Assembly: GCA_027858775.1 (NCBI GenBank)
Contig: JAQICA010000075.1
Coordinates: forward strand, 1-39,555
DNA length: 39,555 nt
Origin: Salinivirgaceae bacterium
GTDB taxonomy: Bacteria; Bacteroidota; Bacteroidia; Bacteroidales; Salinivirgaceae
Reading direction: 5' to 3'
Both the position numbers and the translations under genes were made by a program. Positions 17,201 to 29,200 of the stretch are shown here, piece after piece. The first letter of the stretch is position 1. Each line of letters starts with the position of its first letter. The notes beneath the pieces are model-generated. The model did not search any database. It was not told the origin of the DNA and worked only from the letters and a program-made list of their open reading frames with translations.

Positions 17201-20200
17201 TGGAAAATTATACCTCGATGGTGTTGACAAGGGTTCTTTTGTCCCTGTGGCACATCCATATCCTTACGGATCCTATTTTAGTATAGGACAGGAGTTTGAT
17301 AACGATGCTGCTACTTCGGATTTCATTAAAGGAAGCATGGATGAATTCCGCATTTGGAGCAAACCTTTGTCGCAAGCCGAGATTCAGGCCAACAGGTACA
17401 ATACCCTTACAGGCAATGAGACCGATCTGGTAACCTATTACAATTTCGACCTGCAAACCGGGAATAAAGTAATTGATAATGCCAATGTTTTTGATGGCCA
17501 AATTATTGGGAATATTAACTGGGTTGAATCAACAGTTGGATTGCAGGATTTTGTGGTAGAAGCTTCTTCTCAAACAACATCAGGTTTTACATTAAATTGG
17601 AGTGCTGTTGCAGGTGCAACAGATTATTTAGTTGATGTGGCAACCGATGCCCAATTCACCAACCAGGTAATAAGTTCGGCAGCTACAAATAACGATACAA
17701 CTTACGATGCTACCGGATTGGAGCAGGGAATAAAATACTATTTCCGTGTGGCAACCGATCAGAATGATACCTCATTAACAAATTATACCAATACTTTAAT
17801 GGAGGTGCCCGGGAATGCGCTTGTATTTGATGGGAAAGATGATTATGTTGATATTAGCCAAATTACTGAAATGGGTAATAAAAATATAGTTACCATGGAG
17901 TGCTGGGCTTATGTTGACCCTACCGAGACTCATGGCCGCTTTTTAGCCATTAATACAGCCACCGGAGGAAATAAATATCTATTATCTTACCAAAGCGATA
18001 AGGGTTATCAGTTATACGATGCAAATACAGGTACAGTGATTGGATCTAATGATTTCCGTAAAGGAACATGGATGCATCTTGCTGTAACAATGGAAGCTTA
18101 TGGCCCAGCCAGTTTTTATTTAAATGGTAAATTAATAGGAACATCCAACAATGGTCATCCACCATTATTTTCGGGTAACTTAATTTCAATAGGACAGGAA
18201 TATGATAGTGATAGAAAAGGAGACTTTTTAAAAGGTGCTATTGACGAGGTGCGTTTTTGGGATAGAATCCTTTCAAGAGATGAAATACGTGCAAACATGC
18301 ACAAAAAACTGGCTGGTAATGAAGAGGGTTTATTTGCCTATTATGACTTTGACCAGATTGAAGGTCAATTCTTATATGAAAAGGTAAACGGCTTAGATGG
18401 AACTATTATAAGCAGACCAGAGTGGGCGCAATCAGATGCTATAATTACCCCCATTTGGTTTGGAATTGATGCCATTGGTTATGACTATTTTGAATTTGGC
18501 TGGTGGGAAGTAGATGGAGCTTCTGAATACAAACTTCAGGTAGCCACCGATCCTGAATTTACCAATATTGTTAAAGAAAGAACCGTAACTGAAAGACACC
18601 AGGTGGTAAATAATTTAGAAGAAAATACAGATTATTACTTCCGGTTAGCGGCATTTAACAGCAGGTGGAGCGCATGGAGTACTACCCAAAAGATTTCAAC
18701 CCTCCTTATACCACCTGGAAATGCATTGGATTTTAATGGCGTTGACGGTGAAGTTAATGTGGGTTATGTAATGGACAATAATTGGGGTGCCATTACATTG
18801 GAAGCCTGGGCAAAATTAGATCCCGATCAAAATGGGTATCCAAGAATTGTAGGTAGCTATGGCGATTATGCAGGTTTCTCGTTAAACCTGTGGCAGGGAT
18901 CGAAAAGACCCTATTTTGAGTTTTGGAATGCCAATGGTACTCAGAATATTACCAATGCCTGGGATACCATTATGGGACCAAACTCTATTGCCGACAATAT
19001 CTGGCACCACATTGCCTGTACTTACGATGGTACAGACATGAAACTATATTTGGATGGAGAATTAATAAACATTAAGAATAATCCAGGTGCCGTAATAAAA
19101 CAAGCCACCCTTAAAACAGGAATTGGTAACCAAAATGGGGCAGCCCCATTAAATGGTACATTGGATGAAATTCGTATTTGGAATGTAGCCCGCACACAGG
19201 AACAAATTAATGAGATGGCGCACCAGTCATTAACCGGCAACGAGTCCGGGTTGGTGTCGTACTTTAACTTAGATAAAGCCGATGGGACCACCTTTAAAGA
19301 TGAAGCCGGTAATTTTGATGGAACCATGACGGGTGGTGTTACCTGGGCAGAATCGAAAGCATTAATTACCCCCTTTGCCACTGGAGCCAAAAACATTGTA
19401 AACAATGGCTTTACGGCTACCTGGGATAGCATACCAAATGCCACAAGGTATTTCTTGCGGGTGGCCACCGATCCGTTATTAACAGAACCTTTAGAAGGGT
19501 GGGAGTCGGTTGATATGGGTAATATTGACACGTTTAATGTTACCGGGCTAACTGAAAACACCCTGTATTATTATGGTGTAATGAGCGAAACTGACCGTCT
19601 GAGTGCCTGGTCTGCTGCTTCAAGTGTTGTAAAAACCACAGGCGGCACATCTGGAGAATTGGCAGCAAACCTTTCCGGGGACAATAATTACATCGACCTT
19701 TCCGCACATATTTCCAAATTCGCGGGTAAAAATACGGGGGCCATTACAGGTTGGTTCAAAGCCTCTGAGGCTGGTACCATACTTAAAATGACCGGCGATG
19801 GAAGCAATAGTGCACAACTAATAGTTGGTGACTTTTATGCACCTTATAAGGATGAAAGTCTGTGGTTTATATGCAACACCGATGGAGATAATGATCCTTC
19901 ATTTGGAATACGCGAAGGCCATAACAAATACCTTGATAACAAATGGCACCATTTTGCCCTAATAATGGGTGATGGAAATAATCGATTTGTAATTGACGGA
20001 GAGGAAAAGGAGGCGTTCTTCTTCAACGGAACAGCACAGTCGCAGGAGTTTACAAATATCTCAAGCCCTACCAATTTTACGATTGGCCAGGATTATTCGG
20101 TCATGGTGGATGAGTTGGCTTTTTACAAGAACCCCATAACAAACGAGGAAGTGCGCGAAAGGGCCCATAAAAAACTCACTGGCGATGAAGTAGGTTTAGT

Positions 20201-23200
20201 GGCCTACTATAGTTTCGACAATTCATCGGCTCTTGATGATTCGGGCTTGGGAAGAAACGGAACCTTACAGGGCACGGCATCTTATTTAAGGGCCAATGTA
20301 TTACCTACACCATTTTTAAATCAGCCCATGCCCGGGGTTACTGTTGCTGATTTAAGCTGGGAACCCATTGAGGGAGCCAGCCAATATGTAATTGATGTGG
20401 CCTTGGATAATCTTTTCCAACAAAAAGTGTTGTCTAATTATGTAACTACCGAGACCAATTGCCGTGTTGAAAGCCTTGATAAAAACAGCAAATATTTTTA
20501 TAGGGTAAAATCAAAAACCGATACTGTTTGGTCTGAATTTTCCGGTATAGGTGAGTTTTATACTTTACCTGGGAACTCTTTAGTTTTAGACGGTGTGGAT
20601 GACTATATACAAGCAGATAATATTTTAAGTAGTGGTTCACAGGAAGCAACAGTTGAATGCTGGGTAAAAGTAGTAGGTGAAAGTCAGAATGCTGCCATTT
20701 GGGCAATAAATTCTGCCACAGGCAATGAGAATCACTATGTATTTATGTATTCGAGGGGAAACAAAACAATTACATTATGGGAAAATGATCCTAATATGGG
20801 ACCTCCTAGTTTTGGAGTGGAATTAACAGATGGATGGCATCATATTGCAGTATCTTTAAGAAACGGAGCAGAATCATATATTTACGTTGACGGTAAAGAA
20901 AGAGCAGCTTTTACTCCGTCTATTGATCCTCTTTTGCAAGGCTACCGCTTTTCAATTGGTCAGGAGTATGACAATACAGATTTAGCTTCTGATTATTACA
21001 AAGGAGAAATTGACGAATTTCGTGTTTGGAACATTGCTCTAACACAAGAAGAAGTGCGAGCCAATATGAACCTTTCTGAACCTGAAGGAGCCAATGAACA
21101 TTATATTGCCCATTTTACCTTTGATGAGATTCAGACAGTAGAAGATGGTGTACATGTGTTTAAAGATTTGGCCAAACAAAATGATGCGACACTGGTGGGC
21201 GGTGCAACCATAAAACCATCCGAAGGGGTAATTAATCCAATTACACTGGAAGCAACTGATATTACGCCAGGTAGCTTCACGTTACATCTGAACGATATCG
21301 CATGGGCACAGAGCTACGAAATCGAAATTGCACACGATAATACATTTGTACCTCCGCTGGACATGCACGAAAATATTGGCAAGGTATCAAGCTTTAATGC
21401 CACTAATTTGTGTCCGGGCGTGAAATATTTCTATCGTATCCGCGCCATTTACGATGAAAACAACATCAGTGCATGGTCAGCAGTTGATACAATCCGAACT
21501 ATTGACAGTGGCGCATCCATAGGAGAGTTTATGGCTACTACCGGAGACTATTCCGGAATGCTAAAACTGTCGTGGAACTGCGAAAATAGTTACTTAGTAA
21601 GCAATTTTGAAATCAAACGCCGCATAGCCGGTACGGAAGACGATTTTAAACATCTCATTACTCTCGAAAACAATGACTTGTATTTCTATACCGACACCAC
21701 AGCAGCTCCTGGCACATATTATGAATATACCATCCAAGGGCTCAGCTACTGCTACGACAATGATACAGAAGTTGTCACCAGCAATATGGGTTTCAGATTA
21801 CCGAAAGTTACCGTAGGTAAAGATGATGGTCGCATTCGACTCGACTGGGTTTATGCTGAAAACTTTGCACAAAACCTTGAAATTGTACGCAAAGATATAG
21901 AGACGGGCATCGAGCAGGTTTTCCAGGAAGTGGCAGACAGTACACATTTCAATGACTCTACAATGAGTCTATGTGTACCCTACCAATACACGCTCATCTC
22001 CAAGACCAAAACATTTGGCGATGTAAATGCACAACCGGTAATCTATACATTAAACGAAGACATCTTTGATGCTATCGACACACTAGATGCATCTAAGGGA
22101 TACAAAGACAATCGTGTAGTACTAAATTGGATATCCGAAAAGCAGTCAATCATCGACGAATATCACATTTCGCGCAGGCGATATTCCACGGGAAACAATT
22201 GGGAAACTGTTAAGATTATAGATAAAGGAACTACACAAACTTGGATAGATGAAGAAGCTATTCCAGGTGAGTACTACGAATATTGTATCATTGGAATTGG
22301 AAGTTGTGGCAACAATGAAATATTTACGGATTCTGCCATAAGCGTTGGTTTCCGTCAACCGGAAGGTGTTCTTAACGGACAAGTGAGCTACGAAGGCGGA
22401 AACCCGGTACGCGACGTTCGCATTGTAGCCGATTACGACAACTCCGACGAATCCTATGGAAGCTGCCTTGCATTTAATGGCAACGGGGAAATAAAACTCG
22501 CACCGACATACGACCATTTCTCTTTTGAAAACGGAGCAACAATAGAAATGTGGATCAAACCACAAACTACTGAGCAAGAAGCTACTCTATTTGCCAATTC
22601 AAGTAGTGAATTCGTACTACACTCGGATGGAAATATTGGTGCAACTACAGGAAACGGAGAAATTAGTTATAATTTAATAACAGATGAACAACAAGTATGG
22701 AACAGTGACTGGAACCATGTAGCCATGGCGCTTAACGACTCTGCATTCAGCATATACGTTAACGGCCAGTCAGTAGCCTACTCCCCTACAACATCAGTTT
22801 TTGTATTGGATTCAATAAACACCATAGCTGAGAACTTTAATGGAACAATAGATGAGTTCCGATTATGGAATACTTACCGAAACGACAGTATTATAGAGCA
22901 CTTCCACTCTTTAATGCTTCCTCGCGAGCAAGAAGGATTAATCAGCGCATTACGGTTCGATGAGAATCTTGGCGAATATGCTTTCGACCATACTCGTACA
23001 GAATCTGAACCCAATAAGAACCATGCAAAAATCATTAATGGTACATGGAGTAAAAATGTACCATCAACAGCCCGCCTTGCATTGGGAGCCATTTCGGAAC
23101 CTACAGGCAACTATCAAGTAAATGGTATTTGGTTCAAAGGTAGCGGAGAAACCTTTAGTATTACACCAACTTTTGGCGTACACTCATTTAACCCATCAAC

Positions 23201-26200
23201 ACGCAGCATGCTCATTAGTGAAAACTCCTTAATATACAACAACCAGGATTTCACAGACATTTCAGCATTTAGGGTTACAGGAAATGTAAAATATTACAAC
23301 GCCGAGTTCCCTGTAAAAGGGATTATGTTATACGTCGATGGTCAGCTGGCAGTAGATCCGGAAGGAGCACCAATTGTAACAGATGAAGATGGAAACTTTG
23401 ACATAGAAGTTCCTATCGGCGAACACTTTATATCAGTTGGCAAAATGGGACACATATTCTCAAATGGATATTTCCCACCAAAAAACAGCGAAGGAGAAAT
23501 CCAATATCACAACTTTAACGATATTGTTTCAGGTATTCAGTTTGTCGACTCAACATTTATGACTGTTGCAGGTCGCATTGTTGGAGGAACGGTAGAAGGC
23601 GATAAAGAAGTTGGATTCAACAACTCTATAAACAACCTTGGTGTTTCTTCATTTACAGTAGAATCAGTTAAGGGATACCCAATTGATGAAACCAATGAAA
23701 CCATTACGGTTGAAACCGATCCCGAATCAGGAGAGTACGAAGTAAAATTATTCCCGGAACAATACAGCTTCGTTCAATCAGGATTAACCCATATCGGAAA
23801 CGATATGTACGAATTTAATGGCATTGAAGATTTGGCATTATTGGATCTGACTTCAGCACCATTACTTACGGAAGTAACCGATACGGTAACAAACATGACC
23901 ATTTCTGATGGAGATACAACGTATACCGATACAGTGTATACCTACGCCTACCATCATAAGCGAAACTGGATTTACCGAAGTGTACCAAACATTGAAGTGG
24001 TAAATGTTAATGGAGAACAGTTTATTTCAGATAGCATTTATTATGCATTAGACGAAAACCAGGACACAGTTGCACTTAACCTAATAACAGAAAGCGGCGA
24101 CCATGCATTCAATTATCCCGTTTTCACAAAAGGGAAGCAATATAATACCCTCATTAAGGTATTTGAGCAATATGAAAATGCCGATAATAACGAAATTGAC
24201 CGCGTACCTGTAAACGATGGAATAGTTACCGTTATTAATGGATGTGGAAATTATCCGGCACCGGTCGAATTCGAAATTGCCAACGGCATTGTTGAGTATT
24301 CTTTTTATGGAGGTTTCCCGAACCCAACAATCGATGCCCTGAACCCTGAGCTAAGCTACACCAAAACCTTTGAGGTACACGCGGCCACAGGGAACGGAGG
24401 CGCCATTCAAAGCCAATGGCCTGAAAGTGAACCATATCGAGCATATGCATTTGGCGGAATTCCTACCGGAAACAACTTTGTTACAAATGGACCCGATCTT
24501 GTAGACTTTATACTTCGTGATCCTCCGGGATCAAATAGTCATTCTTATTTTGAAGAAGGCTTTACCATTTCTAACACACAAAGCTCTTCATTTAATAATT
24601 CAATGGCTTCCTCTATGGGAGTTGAGGTTGACTTAGGATGGAAAGTAACCACCTTCGTAGGCTTTGGTGCCGGTGTAATTATGGAAAATGAGCAAATCGC
24701 CAACATTGAAACGGGTGTAGAAACCGAGACGAGTTATAGCGGCGGTCATTCCTATAATTCAACAAAAACATTCAACCAATCGTACAGCACAAGCGACGAT
24801 CCGTTGTATGTAGGCAAAGGCGGAGACCTATTCTTCGGACATGCCACAAATATCTCATACGGCGTTTCAAATTTCATCAAACCAATTATTCCCGGAACGG
24901 GAGAAGATGAAATCGACAACGAGTATAATGGTTTTACCATTGGACTCAAAAAAGCAGTAAACTTTGGATTAGAATATAGTACCGAGTTTATTTATACCCA
25001 AAACCACATTGAGAACTATCTTATTCCTGATTTAGAGGCAATGGCAGATTACCATGCAGGAAATGGCAATACAGATTCTGCAAATCACTACATCGAGCAA
25101 GCCAACCATTGGCGCAAGGTACTAGGACAGAACGAATATCAGAAATATGTTGCCAAAACCATCCCACATTCAGAGGATAAAAACATATCCTTCGATGCAG
25201 GTTCTATTTACGAGCAATCAATGACTAGCGAAATAACAGAAACCTTTACTACCGAATTTGAATTCGGAATTACCGCCTCGGTAGCCAGTGAAGTGGGATT
25301 AGAAATCGGCGGTGTAGGCACAACATGGAGCATGTCGCATGAGACAAGTTCCTCAGAAACATCAGGAAGCGAAAACTCCACAACGGAATCAACAACAATC
25401 GGCTTTGTACTGGAAGATGGAGATCAAGGAGACTATTTCAGTGTCGATATTCTAAAGGATTATTTCGGCAACGGCCCCGTTTTCTCAACCAAAGGTGGTC
25501 AGAGTTCATGCCCCTATGAAAGCGGCTCGGTTGTAGAATATGCAGATTACTATACAGATGGTTTTCTGGGAGGATTTGCAAACGGCATTGACTTAAATTC
25601 GCCAACTATGCGTATTGAAGTACCCGCAATTACGGCCGAAAATGCAATTGTAAGCGGTGTCCCCGACAACCAACCGGCCATTTTTACTCTTAAACTATCG
25701 AACCTGTCAGAAGTAAACGCAGACAATTGGTTTATTCTAAGAGTAGATGCTGCAAGCAACCCATACGGAGCAAAGCTACGCATGGATGGTGCATCAATTG
25801 TTAACGGAGTCGCAATTTTAGTTCCGGGAGGTACAACGCTAACCAAAACGTTGGAATTTGAAAAAGGAAGAAGTGATATTTTCAATTATCAAAATGTTCG
25901 GTTAATAATGCACTCTGAGTGCCAGTTTGACCCGACAGACGACATTGAGGACATTGCCGATACACTTAGATTAACAGCCAACTTCGTTCCAACTTGTTCC
26001 AATGTGGCTATTACAAACCTTACAGATAATTGGTTGGTAAATGTCGAGAACAACGACTCATTACCTATTCGTATTAGTGAATACAATTTACAGCATAATA
26101 CGCTGGAAAAAATTGCATTCCTGTACAAACCCTCTTCAGGAACTTCATGGAGCACAAAAGCCATGTTCTTCCATGATACCACAGACTATGGTGCCTATTC

Positions 26201-29200
26201 TGGTGAGAAATACAAAATTAATGACGCCGAATATGTCGATTATATGTGGAATATGGCAGCATTGCAAGACAGAGGATACCAAGTACGGGTTGCATCGATG
26301 TGCACAGACGAATCTGTTTATGAATCTGACCCTCTTACGGGAACACTTGACGGAATTCGCCCACAAGTTTTCGGTTCGCCAAGCCCTGCAGACGGAACAT
26401 TAGATCCAAACGATGAAATTATGATCACCTTTAACGAACCCATAGAAGAAGGGCTTGTTACTCCATATAACATCGATGTTGAAGGTGTGTTAAATGGCAC
26501 AGAAAGCAACCATGGAACAGCACTGCTATTCGATGGAAGCACATCATATGCCGAAACACCATCAGGGATCAATCTGAATAATAAATCATTCACCATCGAA
26601 TTTTGGGCACAAAAAACACCGGAATCAACCGGAACTGTAATTTCACAAGGAGTAAACTTGCAACAAAGCATCGCAATTGAATTTACAGACACAGATATTG
26701 TTGCTAAGATTAATGGTGTGTCTTATAGTACGCAAAATACGAAAGACGATGGACAGTGGCACCACTGGACATTAGCGTATAATAAAGACAATAGCTTACT
26801 GCAAATATTTGCAGATAGTGAAATATTGCTAGAAGAAGAATGTGAACCACTTGAAGCATTTGGGCCGTTCAATTTCGGTAAAAACGCTACATCGAACGCT
26901 AATTACCTCACCGGCAAAGTTCATGACATTAGAATATGGAAACGAGCACTTACTTTTACCGATATGGTAGAAACAATGAGTCTACAACTTACCGGAAATG
27001 AGTTAGGCTTGTTTGCAAACTGGCCAATGAACGAAGGTGAAGGCGAAATAATAGAAGAAATCGTTCATAGCAGACATGCAAGCAACCATGCAACTTGGGT
27101 TGTAAGTCCAGCAGGAAGTGCATACGAATTTAATGGAACAGATCAGGCTCTAGCGTTTCAAACAGGAAGCATTCCTATAATTCAAGAAATGGACTTAACC
27201 TTTGAAGTATGGTTCAAAGCAGCAGCGCAACAAGGAGAAGCCTATCTGTTTTCAAATGGAAACCCAGAAGCACCAGGCTATTCAGCAGAATCTTGCTTTG
27301 CTGTTAAGCTCAATTCTGAGGGAAATATTGTAATCGAAAACAATGGAACCACACTCTCTGCTGATGGTAATTACGCAAACAATCAATGGCACCACTTGGC
27401 TTTCGTTATTAACAGACGAGCCTATGCATCACTATTTATCAATGGTGAAAAGATAAGCAGCACGCCAGCTCCAGCATTCGGATCAATGCTATCAAGTTAT
27501 GCGTTCTTAGGTGCACTTGGATATATTGACAACGGCCAACAACATCAGATTACCAAATTATTTAACGGAATCATTGATGAAGTAAGGATTTGGAAAACTG
27601 CTCGTACGCAAGAGCAAATCTCCATCTACAAAAACACTCGCTTGGCCGGTACTGAAGCAGGTCTTGTTGCCTACTTCCCATTTGAAACGTTCGAAGAAGA
27701 AATGGGCGACGTTACTTCTGTTGCAACACTTGAAGACATGTCAATAGACCCGGACAGCCCAACAGGCGAAAATCATTGTGGTGAACTAATACCTATGGGA
27801 GAAGAAACAATCAGCCAAATTGCACCAAACATTAAACGCAAAAGGCCGATACAAACGGTTAACTACGATTACGTAATAAATAATGATAAAATTATTATTA
27901 CCCCAAATGATGACTTGGCACTAATCGAAAAATGCATTCTTGAAATTACCGTAAAAAACATTCAGGATAAGAATGGCAACAAAATGGCATCGCCAGCTAC
28001 CTGGACTGCATTTATCAATAAAAACCAAGTATACTGGGACGAAAACTACTTCGAATTCGAAAAAGATGTAAATGATACGCTATCATTCACAACGAAAATA
28101 GTAAATTCAAGTGGGGTAGTTCAACCGTTTACGCTTTCAAACATTCCTTCATGGTTAACTGCTTCGCCAATAAGCGGAACAATACAACCAAACCAGGACA
28201 TCACGGTAACATTTACCGTTAACGAAGGAATTAATATTGGCTCTTATTACGAAGACATTTATTTATCTGCTTCATCAGGCTTTAACGAAAGGCTAACCCT
28301 TAATTTAAGAGTATACAAAGAAGCTCCGGATTGGCATGTTGATGATGATCAATATCAGTCTAGTATGAATATTATAAGCCAGATAAAAGTGCAGGAAGTA
28401 TTTAGCTCCGACCCATACGATATGATAGGAGTATTTTCAGGCACTCAATGTAGAGGTGTTGCTCATCTGGAATACAAGCAAAACTACGACGACTATTTTG
28501 CATTCCTTGTTGTATACGGAAATACAAATGGAGAGGAGCTTACCTACAAATTCTGGGATGCCAGCGAGGGTAAAGTATTTACCGACGTGGTTCCAGTATA
28601 TGCATTTGAACCCAACGCACTATATGGAAGTATGGCAGATCCGATATTATTCAATGTGGGTATTCAAGAAAACAACACCATTCAATTAATTGATGGATGG
28701 AAATGGTTGTCTTTCAATCTCGATATAGATCAGCCGAATATCAACAATGTATTAAGCGACCTAACCCCACAACCTGGCGATATAATTAAGCACAACAACT
28801 TATTCGCCTCATTTGACGCAACTATAAATCGATGGGAGGGCTCACTTAACGAATTCGAAATAGGAAAGCTATATCGATTAAGTTACTCTTCAAATGAGAC
28901 GTTAAATTATCAAGGAGCAGCTATTTCTCCAACCAATTACCCAATAACTATCAGTGAAGGTTGGAATCGCATAGGTTACACGCCATCTGTTAACCTTACC
29001 GTTAACGAAGCATTAGCCGGGTTTGAACCTCAAATTGATGATGTTATTAAAGACCAATTCGAATTTGCAATATTTGATGGATACGAATGGATAGGTAGCC
29101 TAAACTATATGCAACCCGATGCAGGGTACATGTATAAATCACTTAATAGCGAGACATTTACGTTTACATATCCAGAATCAGGCAACATGAAATCAAGTGC

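Noticed and set aside
19022-19561. 179-codon minus-strand frame inside the giant gene
   Set aside because: It is a shadow of LamG/FN3 repeats. Similar frames recur opposite other repeat units because of the shared coding pattern.
15967-21500. LamG array as a possible CRISPR-like or insertion-sequence repeat
   Set aside because: The repetition is at protein level in one open frame, with long diverged units and no spacers or transposase.
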